A stretch of DNA of 64,000 nucleotides from Streptomyces californicus (lineage in GTDB: Bacteria > Actinomycetota > Actinomycetes > Streptomycetales > Streptomycetaceae), in the NCBI RefSeq assembly GCF_000717645.1, contig NZ_JNZZ01000001.1, positions 62,001 to 126,000 of the forward strand, in the 5' to 3' direction. The notes under the pieces were generated by a model, which searched no databases, had not been told where the DNA came from, and saw only the letters and a list, made by a program, of their open reading frames with translations. The stretch's first letter is position 1. Each line of letters begins with the position of its first letter. Of this stretch, positions 37,633 to 46,981 are shown one piece after another. Position numbers and translations under genes: made by a program.

Positions 37633-38370
37633 CTACTGGTGCAGGGCCTGGGCCGCCTCGGCCACCGCTCGCTCGACCGCGGCGGACACGGTCTCCTTCT
37701 CCAGGCCGAGGCCGGTCAGCACGCCGGAGCCGCCCTCGAACTCCAGCAGGGCGAGCAGGATGTGCTCGGTGCCCACGTAGTTGTGGCCCAGGCGGAGCGC
37801 CTCGCGGAAGGTCAGCTCCAGGACCTTGCGGGAGTCCGCGTCGTACGGGACGAGTTCGGGCGTCTCGTCCACGGCGGCGGGCAGCACGGCGGTCGCGGCC
37901 GTGCGCAGCGCGTCCGGTGTCACGCCCTGGCCGGTGAGGACGCGGGCGGCGACGGCCTCGGGCTCGGCGAGCAGACCGAGGACCAGGTGGGCGGGGACGA
38001 TCTCGGCGTGCCGGGCCGTCCGGGCCTCGTTGTGGGAGGCGACCACCACGTTGCGGGCGCGCGGGGTGAAACGGTTGAAGCCCTCGTTGGGATCCAGGTC
38101 CGAGGCGCCCTCGTTCTTCTTCGGCACGAAGCGCTTCTGGGCGGCCTGGCGGGTGACCCCCATGCTGCGGCCGATGTCGGTCCAGGAGGCGCCGGAGCGG
38201 CGGGCCTGGTCCACGAAGTGGCCGATCAGGTGGTCGGCCACGTCACCGAGGTGGTCGGCGGCGAGCACCGCGCCGGAGAGCTGTTCCAGGGCGTCGTCGT
38301 TGGTCTTCTTGATGGCCTCGATCAGGTCGTCGAGGCGTACGGAAGGCGTGGCGGGAAGAGGCTGCGTCAT
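37633..38370 (-). CDS. ClpC2-like protein: HTH plus Clp N-terminal domain, no AAA+ ATPase
   Basis: This 245-residue protein has an N-terminal helical part and HTH-like element SWTDIGRSMGVTRQAAQKRF (about 63-81). A Clp_N double repeat (about 98-240) follows: FTPRARNVVVASHNEARTA, then RKVLELTFREALRLGHNYVGTEHILLALL. There is no Walker motif, so it is not a chaperone ATPase. In mycobacteria the similar-sized ClpC2 binds cyclomarin-type antibiotics that target the ClpC1 N-domain and controls its own gene; an equivalent drug-sponge/repressor role here is inference. The ATG at 38370 lies about 7 bases after a TACGGT -10, so the mRNA is probably leaderless. Confidence 0.85.
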   Translation of the reverse strand: MTQPLPATPSVRLDDLIEAIKKTNDDALEQLSGAVLAADHLGDVADHLIGHFVDQARRSGASWTDIGRSMGVTRQAAQKRFVPKKNEGASDLDPNEGFNRFTPRARNVVVASHNEARTARHAEIVPAHLVLGLLAEPEAVAARVLTGQGVTPDALRTAATAVLPAAVDETPELVPYDADSRKVLELTFREALRLGHNYVGTEHILLALLEFEGGSGVLTGLGLEKETVSAAVERAVAEAAQALHQ

Positions 38371-38419
38371 GTGACAACCGTAGGTTGACACCCGGCGGGT
38401 GTCAACCTTGGGTTGTCAC
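38371..38419. promoter_or_regulatory. Nested palindromic operator of the ClpC2-like gene
   Basis: Around a centre at 38395 lie a perfect 11-3-11 inverted repeat (38383-38407, GGTTGACACCC arms) and an outer perfect 9-bp pair (GTGACAACC at 38371-38379, GGTTGTCAC at 38411-38419). All four half-sites share GGTTG. The minus-strand TTGACA (38405-38400) and TACGGT (38382-38377), 17 bases apart, form a good promoter inside the palindrome, so a dimer or tetramer bound here would block transcription. Confidence 0.8.
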
Positions 38420-38452
38420 GCGAATGCGCAGCCTCCGTCCGCCCTCCTCGAC

Positions 38453-39232
38453 TCAGAGGTCGAGGTCGACCACCACCGGCGCGTGGTCCGAAGCGCCCTT
38501 CCCCTTGCGCTCCTCGCGGTCCACGTAGCTGTCCTTGACGGCGGCCGTGAAGGCGGCGTTGCCGTACGTCAGGTCGATCCGCATGCCCTTGTTCTTGGGG
38601 AACCGCAGCTCGCGGTAGTCCCAGAAGGTGTAGGCGCGGTCGTACTTCAGGGGGCGGGGCAGCACCTCGTCCAGCCCCTCCCCCTCCAGGGCGGTCAGGG
38701 CGGCGCGCTCGGCGGGGGTGACGTGGGTGGCGCCCTCGAACAGCGCCGGGTCCCAGACGTCCTCGTCGGTGGGGGCCACGTTGAAATCGCCCAGGACCGC
38801 GAAGGGCAGCGGTCCCGGCACGTCGGACGCGACGGCCTCGCGGAGGGCTTCCAGCCAGGCCAGCTTGTACGTGTAGTGGTCGTGCTCGACCTCGCGGCCG
38901 TTCGGCACGTACACCGACCACAGGCGCACCGGCCCGCAGGTCGCCGAGATCGCGCGGGGCTCCTGGACGCCCTCGTACTCCGGACCGCCGGGCAGACCGG
39001 TGACGACGTCGGTGAGGCCGACGCGGGAGAGCAGGGCGACCCCGTTCCACCGGCCCGTGGCGTTCACGGCGGACTCGTACCCCGCCTCGCGCAGGGCTTC
39101 GGCGGGGAACTGCTCGGCCGTGCACTTGGTCTCCTGGATGCACAGCACGTCGGTGCCGCTGCTCTCCAGCCAGGCCAGCAGCCTCGGCAGCCGGGCGGTG
39201 ATCGAATTGACGTTCCAGGTGGCGATGCGCAT
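38453..39232 (-). CDS. xthA: Exodeoxyribonuclease III
   Basis: This 259-residue Mg-dependent AP endonuclease/3'-exonuclease works in base-excision repair. It starts MRIATWNVNSITARLPRLL. The metal-binding Glu is in CIQETKC; the catalytic Tyr is in SVYVPNG, Asp/Asn in LGDFNVAPTDEDVWD, and the final Asp-His in GASDHAPVVVDLDL. The ATG at 39232 is used because the fold begins there; the longer upstream extension lacks support. Confidence 0.93.
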   Translation of the reverse strand: MRIATWNVNSITARLPRLLAWLESSGTDVLCIQETKCTAEQFPAEALREAGYESAVNATGRWNGVALLSRVGLTDVVTGLPGGPEYEGVQEPRAISATCGPVRLWSVYVPNGREVEHDHYTYKLAWLEALREAVASDVPGPLPFAVLGDFNVAPTDEDVWDPALFEGATHVTPAERAALTALEGEGLDEVLPRPLKYDRAYTFWDYRELRFPKNKGMRIDLTYGNAAFTAAVKDSYVDREERKGKGASDHAPVVVDLDL

Positions 39233-39295
39233 GCTCCCCAACCTAGCCGCTCCCACTGACAGGCAGCGAAAACCCGCCGCCCGGCCGCCGTGCCC

Positions 39296-39949
39296 TCACA
39301 GCTCCGTGACGCCGCCCGGGGCCAGCCGGTCGTGGTCCGCGCCGCCCAGGGCCCCGATCTGGTGGTCGTAGACCGGCCGCGCCAGGTCGGTCAGCAGCGC
39401 GTCGTGGACGTCGATCGCGCGGCGCGGCTTCACCTCGCGTACGTAGTCGATCACCTCGGAGATCTTGCTCCAGGGGGCCATCACCGGCAGCAGCAGCGTG
39501 TCCACGGGCCGCTCGGGAACGGTCAGCGCGTCGCCGGGGTGGAAGACCGAACCGTCCACCAGGAAGCCGACGTTGGTGATCCGCGGGATGTCCGGGTGGA
39601 TCACCGCGTGCAGTTCCCCGTGCACGGTGACGTCGAACCCGGCCGCCGAGAACGCGTCGCCGTCGCCCACCGTGTGCACCCGGCCCGGGAAGGCGGCCGT
39701 GAGCTGGTCGGCGACGCTGCGCAGCGTCCAGATCTCGGCCGCCGGGTTCGCCTCCAGGCCCGCCCGCAGCCGCGCCTCGTTGAAGTGGTCCGGATGCTCG
39801 TGCGTGACCAGCACGACGTCCGCGCCGAGTGCCGCGTCGTCCTCGGAGAAGCCCCCGGGGTCGATGACCAGGACCCGCCCCTCCTTCTCGATCCGGACGC
39901 AGGAGTGGGTCTTCTTGGTGAGGGTGAGTGCCCCGGGTGATGCGTTCAT
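39296..39949 (-). CDS. Metallo-beta-lactamase-fold hydrolase
   Basis: This 217-residue protein of the UlaG-like MBL group has the zinc motif THEHPDHFN at about residues 49-57 and further ligands in PGDALTVP and the C-terminal DVHDALL. TKKTHSCVRIEKEGRVLVIDPGG is the usual start of this group. It is probably a small-molecule hydrolase with unknown substrate. It lies 12 bases downstream of the PcaDC-like gene on the same strand. Confidence 0.85.
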   Translation of the reverse strand: MNASPGALTLTKKTHSCVRIEKEGRVLVIDPGGFSEDDAALGADVVLVTHEHPDHFNEARLRAGLEANPAAEIWTLRSVADQLTAAFPGRVHTVGDGDAFSAAGFDVTVHGELHAVIHPDIPRITNVGFLVDGSVFHPGDALTVPERPVDTLLLPVMAPWSKISEVIDYVREVKPRRAIDVHDALLTDLARPVYDHQIGALGGADHDRLAPGGVTEL

Positions 39950-39961
39950 GGCTCCATCCTG

Positions 39962-41824
39962 CTACGCGGGCGGTGTGGTTTCCTCCTGGATCACCTTTCC
40001 CGCCACGGCGAACGCGGCCCCGGCTGCCGGGAGGCCGCAGTAGACGGCGGTCTGGAGGAGGATTTCCTTGATCTCGGCGGGCGTCAGGCCGTTGCGCAGG
40101 GCGGCGCGGGCGTGCGCGGCCAGGCCCTCCGGATGACCCGAGGCGACGAGCGCGGTGAGCGTGATGACGCTGCGGGTGCGGCGGTCGAGGCCGTCCCTGC
40201 TCCAGACCTCGCCCCAGGCGTACCGGGTGACCAATTCCTGGAAGTCCTCGGTGAAGGCGTCCGACGCGGCGTGCGCCGCGTCGACGTGGGAGTCCCCCAG
40301 CACCTCGCGGCGCACCCGCGTGCCCCGGTCGTACCGGTCGTCGGGCGCCGGTTCGGCGGCGTCGGGCACGGCGGCCGGCGCGATCTCGGCCACCGGGGCG
40401 AAGGAAGCGGCGGTGCCGGCGGCACCGGGGGCCTGGGGCAGCACGGGGATGGCGGCCGAGGTGTCCTGCTGCCAGGCGGTGGAGAAATGCGTCAGCAGCA
40501 GGTCGCTGACGGCGACGGGCTGTTCGACGGGGGCGAGGTGCGAGGCGCCGGGGACGAGCGCCAGGCGGGCGTCCGGTATCCCGGCGACCAGGGTGCGGGC
40601 CTCGGCGGGGCCGGTGACCTGGTCCTCCGCCCCGACCAGCACCAGGGTGGGGACGCCGATCCGGCCGAGTGCGCCGCGGATGTCGAACGCCGCGAGGGCC
40701 TCGCAGGCGGCGATGTAGCACCCGGGGTCGGTGGTGCGGACCATCTGCACGGCCCACTCGACGATGGCGGGCTGCGCGGCGGCGAAGCCGGGGGTGAACC
40801 AGCGTTCCGGGGCGGTGCGGGCCATCGGCTCCAGGCCGTTGGTGCGGACGATCACGCCGCGCTGGCGGAACTCGTCGGCCGTGCCGAACCGGGGCGAGGA
40901 GGCGACCAGCGCCAGCGAGGCGACCCGGTGCGGGTGGCGCAGCGCCAGGTCCGCGCCGACCGCCCCGCCGATCGAGCAGCCCGCGTAGCCGAACCGCTGG
41001 ACCCCGAGCCCGTCCAGCGTCGCGAGCAGCCGGTCGGCCAGGTCGGCGACGGACGCCGCGGCGTGGGCGGGCGCGCCGCCGTGGCCGGGCAGGTCGTAGC
41101 GGAAGACCCGCCAGTGCTGGGACAGCTCGGGTATCTGGCGGTCCCACATGTGCCACGTCGTCCCGAGGGAGGGGCCGATGACCAGGACGGGGGCGTCCTC
41201 GGGCCCGTCGAACCGGTACTGGAGCGTCCGGGGCAGCTCGCCCGCGGCATGCGCCCCCTGGCCGCCGCCCGGCGGGACCGGCGCGATCGGCTGGGCCTGC
41301 GGATCCTGCGTGGCGTGTGCGCCCGGCGGTATGGGTGCGGCGTGTGCGCCCGGCGGTACGGGAGTGGCCTGCGCGTCCTGCGGTACGGGAGGGGCGAACG
41401 GGCCGGAAGAGCCCTGCGGCGCGGGAGGGGCGAACGGGCCGGAGGCACCCTGCGGTACGGGAGGGGCGTGCGCGCCCTGCGGTCCCGGGCCGTCCGCCGT
41501 CCCCGGACCCGGCGGCTGCGGCGCGAAGGGCCCCTGCGGGCCGGGTCCGGTCGGCGCCGTGGCCTGCGGGCCGGGCACGCGGCGCTCCGGCTGCGCAGAG
41601 ACCGGAGCCTGCGGGAAGCCGGGCGTACCACCGCCGCCCGGGACCGGGTAGGTGGGGGCCGGGTCCGGGTACGGCTCCGGAGCGGCCGGCCGGGGCACGG
41701 CGTCCGGTCCCCCGTGCGGGGGCGGAACCGGAGCCGCACGGTGAGGCGCTCCGTGGTGCGGGGCGGGCCCGCCCGGGTGGGGGGCCTGCACGGGCTGCGG
41801 GGTCGTCTCGCTCACTTCGCTCAC
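39962..41824 (-). CDS. pcaL: Fused 3-oxoadipate enol-lactonase / 4-carboxymuconolactone decarboxylase with long Pro-rich N-tail
   Basis: This 620-residue protein combines the PcaD and PcaC steps of the beta-ketoadipate pathway. Residues 1-200 are a Pro/Gly/Ala-rich tail with imperfect repeats such as PQGASGPFAPPAPQGSSGPF. The lactonase alpha/beta-hydrolase domain starts at LQYRFDG (201), with nucleophile Ser in YAGCSIGGAVG and catalytic His in GASHLAPVEQP. The decarboxylase domain covers about 490-615 (RREVLGDSHVDAA, then EIKEILLQTAVYCGLPAAG). Streptomyces PcaL is usually near 370-430 residues, so the tail is an addition. The GTG start has GGAG upstream. No other pca genes are adjacent. Confidence 0.85.
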   Translation of the reverse strand: MSEVSETTPQPVQAPHPGGPAPHHGAPHRAAPVPPPHGGPDAVPRPAAPEPYPDPAPTYPVPGGGGTPGFPQAPVSAQPERRVPGPQATAPTGPGPQGPFAPQPPGPGTADGPGPQGAHAPPVPQGASGPFAPPAPQGSSGPFAPPVPQDAQATPVPPGAHAAPIPPGAHATQDPQAQPIAPVPPGGGQGAHAAGELPRTLQYRFDGPEDAPVLVIGPSLGTTWHMWDRQIPELSQHWRVFRYDLPGHGGAPAHAAASVADLADRLLATLDGLGVQRFGYAGCSIGGAVGADLALRHPHRVASLALVASSPRFGTADEFRQRGVIVRTNGLEPMARTAPERWFTPGFAAAQPAIVEWAVQMVRTTDPGCYIAACEALAAFDIRGALGRIGVPTLVLVGAEDQVTGPAEARTLVAGIPDARLALVPGASHLAPVEQPVAVSDLLLTHFSTAWQQDTSAAIPVLPQAPGAAGTAASFAPVAEIAPAAVPDAAEPAPDDRYDRGTRVRREVLGDSHVDAAHAASDAFTEDFQELVTRYAWGEVWSRDGLDRRTRSVITLTALVASGHPEGLAAHARAALRNGLTPAEIKEILLQTAVYCGLPAAGAAFAVAGKVIQEETTPPA

Positions 41825-41861
41825 TCGCTCCAGGTTACTGAGCGCCCTTCCGGCCCCCGGG

Positions 41862-42458
41862 TCAGGGGGTCGCCGCCGATACGACGTAGACGACCGGACT
41901 GGCCGGATCGGTCATGTTGACGGTGACGGTCTGGGTGGGGCGCGGCTTCGTGTTTCGGTGCGTGGTGCTGGCCCAGCGCTCTCCGGCGCCGAACGACCAG
42001 CCGGTGATCTTGATGTCCCGTTGGCTGATGTCGATGGTGTCCGGCTCCAGGGCCGCACGGCCGGTGCCCATGCCGGACAGGAAGCGGTCGAGACCGGCGG
42101 AGGTCGTCCGGAACTTCGCGTACATCCGGCTGGCTTTCCAGTTGTTCGTCTCGTAGTACTGCACGCCCTGGCCGTTGCCGGGGATCGGGATCTCGAAGAT
42201 CCGGCGCTGCATCTTCGAGGGCCAGCCCTCCCGGAGGCCCTGCGCGGACGCCTCCTCCGCCTTGCCCTGGCCCGAGCGACGGCTCTGGCCCGCGGAGATG
42301 AGCAGGTAGCCGGCCGGGATGCCGATCAGCAGCACGATGATCGTGGCGGTGATGAAGCGCCGCTTGAACACGCGCCGCGGGTCCTCGGGCGGCTTGCCCT
42401 CGCCGTCGCCCGGAGACTCCGACTGGTGCGGCACCACGGGGTGCTCGGCTGCGATCAT
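41862..42458 (-). CDS. Hypothetical single-pass membrane protein
   Basis: This 198-residue protein has an acidic cytoplasmic N-terminus, one transmembrane helix (about 35-56, FITATIIVLLIGIPAGYLLI) and an extracellular domain of about 140 residues ending PASPVVYVVSAATP. There is no catalytic motif. The fold looks beta-rich. It is probably a Streptomyces-conserved hypothetical. It lies 72 bases downstream of the ROK gene on the same strand. Confidence 0.65.
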   Translation of the reverse strand: MIAAEHPVVPHQSESPGDGEGKPPEDPRRVFKRRFITATIIVLLIGIPAGYLLISAGQSRRSGQGKAEEASAQGLREGWPSKMQRRIFEIPIPGNGQGVQYYETNNWKASRMYAKFRTTSAGLDRFLSGMGTGRAALEPDTIDISQRDIKITGWSFGAGERWASTTHRNTKPRPTQTVTVNMTDPASPVVYVVSAATP

Positions 42459-42529
42459 GATCAGGTGGTCCCTACGGTGCTGCGGTCATGGCGTACGGAG
42501 ACGGGGACGCCGAGGAGGGCGGCCGCGGT

Positions 42530-43696
42530 TCAGTCGACGGTACGGGTGGGCCGCGTGTTGCGGATGGTGCTCGCCGCCTGGTCGTAGATCTGGGCGTACC
42601 GCTCGTACCGCTCGACGCGGCGCCGGTTGGCCCGGCGGAAGCGGCGGGCGACCAGCCGGGCCAGGTCCGCGGCGCCGACCATACCCGCCTCGGGGCCGAG
42701 CTGCGCCTTCGCGATACGGGCCTCGGGGCGGTAGCCGCGGCCGGTGAGGTGGCGTTTGAAGGCGTCGCGGGCGGGGTTGATCAGGAGGTCGTCGGCGGCG
42801 CTGACACCGCCTCCGATGACGAAGCAGGAGGGGTCGAGCGCGGCGGCCAGGTTGGCGATGCCGACGCCGAGCCACTGGCCGATGTCCTGGAGGAGTTCGA
42901 TGCACATCGCATCGCCCTCGCGGGCCAGTTCGGTGATGAGGGGCCCGGTGATGTCGGAGACGTTCCCCTTCACCCGGTCCAGCAGGTAGTGCGCCACCGG
43001 GGAGTCGGCGGCGGCCAGTTCCCGGGCCTCGCGGACCAGGGCGTTGCCGGAGCTGTACTGCTCCCAGCAGCCGCGGTTGCCGCAGGGGCAGCGGTGGCCC
43101 GAGGGGACCACCTGCATGTGGCCGAACTCACCGGCCACCCCGTACTTGCCGCGCTTGACCCGGCCGTCCTCCAGGATCGCGCCGCCGATGCCCGTACCGA
43201 GGGTGATCATGACGAGGTGGTCCTCGCCCCGGCCCGCTCCGAAGCGCCACTCCGCCCAGGCGGCGGTGTTGGCGTCGTTGTCGACCATGACGGGGACGAC
43301 GAGGCGGGAGGCGAGGGCGTCGCGCAGGGGCTCGTCGCGCCAGGCCAGATGGGGGGCGAACAGCACCTTGGAGCGGTCGGCGTCCACCCAGCCCGCCGCG
43401 CCGATGCCGACGGCGTGGACGTCGTGCCGGTCGGAGAGGTCCAGGACCAGTTCGACGATGGTGTCCTCGACGACCTTGGGGCTCTTGGACTTGTCGGGCG
43501 TCTCGGTGCGCACCTGCTCCAGGATGGTGCCGTCCGCGTCGACGACGCCCGCCATCACCTTGGTGCCGCCGATGTCGATCCCGACCGTGGGGACCCGGGG
43601 GGCGGACAGGTGCGAGCGGCGTTCCTTGGTGCCGACGGTCTTGAGGACGGTGGCGCGGGCTGAGCCGCGGTGTGCGAAGTCGCGGTACGTGCTCAT
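42530..43696 (-). CDS. ROK-family sugar kinase/regulator-like protein
   Basis: This 388-residue protein has the ROK ATP site GIDIGGTKVMAGVVDADG (about residue 39), the catalytic Asp in VMVDNDANTAAWAE, LGTGIGGAILEDG, and the zinc motif HRCPCGNRGCWEQY. The N-terminal ~35 residues are too short for a winged helix, favouring a kinase such as glucokinase. The position next to a CUT2 sugar transporter recalls the S. coelicolor rok7B7-xylFGH locus, so a regulatory role is also possible. It has a basic C-terminal tail. Confidence 0.8.
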   Translation of the reverse strand: MSTYRDFAHRGSARATVLKTVGTKERRSHLSAPRVPTVGIDIGGTKVMAGVVDADGTILEQVRTETPDKSKSPKVVEDTIVELVLDLSDRHDVHAVGIGAAGWVDADRSKVLFAPHLAWRDEPLRDALASRLVVPVMVDNDANTAAWAEWRFGAGRGEDHLVMITLGTGIGGAILEDGRVKRGKYGVAGEFGHMQVVPSGHRCPCGNRGCWEQYSSGNALVREARELAAADSPVAHYLLDRVKGNVSDITGPLITELAREGDAMCIELLQDIGQWLGVGIANLAAALDPSCFVIGGGVSAADDLLINPARDAFKRHLTGRGYRPEARIAKAQLGPEAGMVGAADLARLVARRFRRANRRRVERYERYAQIYDQAASTIRNTRPTRTVD

Positions 43697-43829
43697 CGTC
43701 CCTGCGGGGTCTCGGGGCCCGGTCGCGGTCGCGGCCGGCGGCGGACGGCGCCCGCCGCGGTCGATTCTGCCACTGCCCGGACCCGGCCGACCGACGACCG
43801 GGGCCGGCCGCGCCGGAGCGGGCCCCGGG

Positions 43830-44723
43830 TCAGGGGGTGTCGTCGGTCGCGGTGGACGCGCCCGGGAGGGTGGGGGCCGGGGTGCGTTCCAGCTCGTGGC
43901 TGAGCTCCTCCAGCTCGCTGCCGCCCGCCATCTGCCGGGTCAGTTCGTCCAGCGTGATGTCGTCCTTGGTGTGGCTGCCGGACATCACGCCGCGCTTGAG
44001 GAGGACGAACCGGTCGCCGACGAGGTGGGCGTGGTGCGGGTTGTGCGTGATGAGGACCACGCCGAGCCCGGCGTCGCGGGCGGCCGCCACGTACTTGAGG
44101 ACCACGCCGGACTGCTTCACGCCCAGTGCGGCGGTCGGCTCGTCCAGGACGAGGACCTTGGCGCCGAAGTAGACGGCGCGGGCGATGGCCACGCACTGGC
44201 GCTCGCCGCCGGACAGGGTGCCGATGGGCTGGTCGACGTCGCGCAGGTCGATGCCCATGCGGAGCAGTTCCGTACGGGTCGTCTCGCGCATCATGCGGAC
44301 GTCGAGGCGCTTGAAGGGGCCGAAGCCGGTGGTGGGCTCGGAGCCGAGGAAGAAGTTCCGCCAGACCGGCATCAGCGGGACGACGGCGAGGTCCTGGTAG
44401 ACGGTGGCGATGCCCCGGTCCAGGGCGTCGCGCGGGTTGGCGAGGACGGTCTCCTCGCCCTCGATCAGGAAGCGTCCGCCGTCGTGCCGGTGCAGCCCCG
44501 CGATGATCTTGATGAGGGTGGACTTCCCGGCGCCGTTGTCGCCGAGGACGCAGGTGATCTCCCCGGCGTGGACCTCCAGCGAGACGTGTTCCAGGGCCTT
44601 GATGTTGCCGTAGAACTTGGAGACGTCGTCCAGCTCGACCAGGGGTCCGGAACCGGTCGGCGGCTCCGCGTCGGCCTGGGCTCCGGCGGTCGCTCCCGCG
44701 GTGCTGTCGGGGGTGGCCGTCAT
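43830..44723 (-). CDS. Sugar ABC transporter ATP-binding protein (single-domain, FrcA-like)
   Basis: This 297-residue protein has one nucleotide-binding domain: Walker [18 protein letters not shown], signature [15 protein letters not shown], Walker [16 protein letters not shown] and switch His in [13 protein letters not shown]. Most CUT2 ATPases (RbsA, XylG) are double-length fusions; this half-size form matches the FrcA type. Ser/Thr/Ala-rich tails lie at both ends. The ATG overlaps the permease stop. It powers the transporter with the two upstream genes. Confidence 0.9.
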   Translation of the reverse strand: MTATPDSTAGATAGAQADAEPPTGSGPLVELDDVSKFYGNIKALEHVSLEVHAGEITCVLGDNGAGKSTLIKIIAGLHRHDGGRFLIEGEETVLANPRDALDRGIATVYQDLAVVPLMPVWRNFFLGSEPTTGFGPFKRLDVRMMRETTRTELLRMGIDLRDVDQPIGTLSGGERQCVAIARAVYFGAKVLVLDEPTAALGVKQSGVVLKYVAAARDAGLGVVLITHNPHHAHLVGDRFVLLKRGVMSGSHTKDDITLDELTRQMAGGSELEELSHELERTPAPTLPGASTATDDTP

Positions 44724-45766
44724 GTCGTCGCCTCCGCGCGCTTGCGCACCCACGCGTTGAGCAGGGTGGCCAGGAGCAGCATGGCTCCCAGGAAGAATTT
44801 GAACCAGTCCGGGTTCCACTCGGCGTACACGATGCCCTTGCTGGTCATGCCGAAGATGAAGGCGCCGACCGCCGAGCCGATCGCGGAGCCGTAGCCGCCG
44901 GTGATCAGGCAGCCGCCGATGACGGCGGCGATGATGTACGTCAGCTCGTTGCCGACGCCCTCGCCGGACTGGACGACGTCGTAGCTGAACAGCAGGTGCT
45001 GGCCGGAGACCCAGGCGGCGAAGGCGACGCCCAGGTACAGCCCGATCTTGGTGCGGATGACCGGGACGCCGACCGCGCGGGCGGCGTCTGCCTCGCCGCC
45101 GACGGCGAAGATCCAGTTGCCGAAGCGGGTACGGAGCAGGATCCAGGTGGCGACGGCGACCAGGGCGATCCACCACAGGATCGTCACCTTGAGCTGGATG
45201 CTTCCGAGGGTCAGTGTGGAGGCGAACAGGGCGTGGGCCGAGTCGAAGCCCTCCATGTCGCCGATGCCCTTGGTGGAGACGGTGCCGCTGATCAGCTTGG
45301 TGAAGCCGAGGTTCAGGCCGGTCAGCATCAGGAAGGTGCCGAGCGTGATGATGAAGCTGGGCAGTTTGGTGCGGGTCAGCATGAAGCCGTTGAACGCGCC
45401 GATGGCGAGCGTGACGAGCAGCGAGACGAGGACGCCGACCCAGACGTTGGCCGTCATCTGGTAGCTGAACATCGAGGAGACCAGCGCCGAGCTGGTCACC
45501 AGGACACCGGCCGAGAGGTCGAACTCGCCGCCGATCATCAGCAGCGCGACCGGGGCGGCCATGATGCCGAGGACGGAGGCCGCGTACAGCACGGTGCCGA
45601 AGCTGGAGGCCCGCAGGAAGCTGTCGGCGACGATCGCGAAGAACAGGAAGACGGCGGCGGCGCCGACGACCGAGCCCAGTTCGGGGCGGCCGAGGAGCTT
45701 GCGCAGCGGCGAGGTGCGCACCAGGCGTTCGTCGGGACGGTCCGGCGCGGCGGTGGAGCCGCTCAT
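44720..45766 (-). CDS. Sugar ABC transporter permease (CUT2 family)
   Basis: This 348-residue integral membrane protein of the RbsC/XylH/FrcC family has about ten hydrophobic segments. The conserved [20 protein letters not shown] and, near the end, [20 protein letters not shown] are family signatures. The ATG overlaps the stop of the binding-protein gene, so the three transporter genes are coupled. Confidence 0.92.
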   Translation of the reverse strand: MSGSTAAPDRPDERLVRTSPLRKLLGRPELGSVVGAAAVFLFFAIVADSFLRASSFGTVLYAASVLGIMAAPVALLMIGGEFDLSAGVLVTSSALVSSMFSYQMTANVWVGVLVSLLVTLAIGAFNGFMLTRTKLPSFIITLGTFLMLTGLNLGFTKLISGTVSTKGIGDMEGFDSAHALFASTLTLGSIQLKVTILWWIALVAVATWILLRTRFGNWIFAVGGEADAARAVGVPVIRTKIGLYLGVAFAAWVSGQHLLFSYDVVQSGEGVGNELTYIIAAVIGGCLITGGYGSAIGSAVGAFIFGMTSKGIVYAEWNPDWFKFFLGAMLLLATLLNAWVRKRAEATT

Positions 45767-46794
45767 CGGGTGCCCCGCTTGGTGAAGTCGGCGAGGGCGT
45801 CGGCGTCGTCCTTGGTGATCACCTGGGGTCCGGTGAGGACGGGCAGGCCGCCGCCGAGCACGTTGCGGTTGTAGCGGTAGAGCCAGAGCAGGTCGACGGC
45901 CTGGTAGCCCTGGAGGTAGGGCTGCTGGTCGACGGCGAAGCCGAGCTTGTCGCTCTGGAGGCCGGTGGCCACCTTGGCGTTGAGGTCGAAGGTGTCGATC
46001 TCGGCCTTGCTGCCCGCCGTCTGCTTGGCCTGGACGGCCGCGTCGGCGAAGGGGGCGCCGAGGGTGACGACCGCGTCGATGTCCTGGTCGGACTGGAGCT
46101 TGGCCTCGATGGACGCGGTGACGTCGGGCATGTTGGTGCCGTCGACGTACAGGTTCTGCAGGGTGCCGTCGAAGGTCTTCTTCGCTCCGGCGCAGCGCTG
46201 CTCGTGGCCGACGTTGCCCTGCTCGTGGAGGACGCACAGGGCCTTCTTGCGGCCCCGGGCGTTCAGCTCGTCGCCGACGGCCTCGCCGGCGATCGCCTCG
46301 TCCTGGCCGATGTGGGTGAGCGCCCCGAACTCCTTGGACTCGGCGGAGCCGGAGTTGACGGTGACGACCGGGATGCCCGCCTTGACGGCCTTGGCGACCA
46401 CGGCCTTCATCGCGTCGGGCTTGGCCAGCGAGACGATCAGCCCGTCGACCTTCTTGTCGATCGCGGTCTGGACGAGCTGGGCCTGCTGGTTGCCCTCGTC
46501 GTTGTGCGAGTAGATGAAGTTGATGTTGTCCTTGAGGGCGGCCTGCTCGGCGCCCTTCTGGACGATGTCCCAGAAGGTGTCGCCGTCGCCCGAGTGGGTG
46601 ACCATCGCGAAGGTCCAGCGCGGCGTGTTCACCGCGGACCGCCCCTCGGCGGCGGCGGCCGCGCGTTCCTCGGCGCGCTTGCCGCCGGTGCTGCTGCATC
46701 CCGCGAGGGAGGCGACCAGCGCCACTGCCAGCACGGCGCCCATCGCGCGTACCCCTGTCCGAACCCTTGCCACGACGCCCGTGCCCTTCTTCAT
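45763..46794 (-). CDS. Sugar ABC transporter substrate-binding lipoprotein
   Basis: This 343-residue protein has a signal peptide with lipobox (S-L-A-G-C at about residue 32), then a periplasmic-binding-protein type 1 domain. Its motifs are [34 protein letters not shown] and [10 protein letters not shown]. This class binds pentoses, hexoses or inositol; the ligand is not fixed by sequence. The start MKKGTG is chosen as the beginning of the signal peptide. It is 187 bases downstream of gntR on the same strand. Confidence 0.9.
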   Translation of the reverse strand: MKKGTGVVARVRTGVRAMGAVLAVALVASLAGCSSTGGKRAEERAAAAAEGRSAVNTPRWTFAMVTHSGDGDTFWDIVQKGAEQAALKDNINFIYSHNDEGNQQAQLVQTAIDKKVDGLIVSLAKPDAMKAVVAKAVKAGIPVVTVNSGSAESKEFGALTHIGQDEAIAGEAVGDELNARGRKKALCVLHEQGNVGHEQRCAGAKKTFDGTLQNLYVDGTNMPDVTASIEAKLQSDQDIDAVVTLGAPFADAAVQAKQTAGSKAEIDTFDLNAKVATGLQSDKLGFAVDQQPYLQGYQAVDLLWLYRYNRNVLGGGLPVLTGPQVITKDDADALADFTKRGTR

Positions 46795-46981
46795 ACTGCT
46801 CGCTGTGCGCTTCGCTCGACCGGGCCGGATTGTGTACGGCCCCGGGCCGCTGCCCAAGTATCCCCGAGCGCCCGACGGACACGGAGCCTGGGGCACGGGG
46901 CGGCCGAGCGCAACCCGTGTGCCCGGACTGTTTCGGCTCGTACGGCGGCGGGGGACGGGCCTTCGCGCGGGGCGCCGCGCC

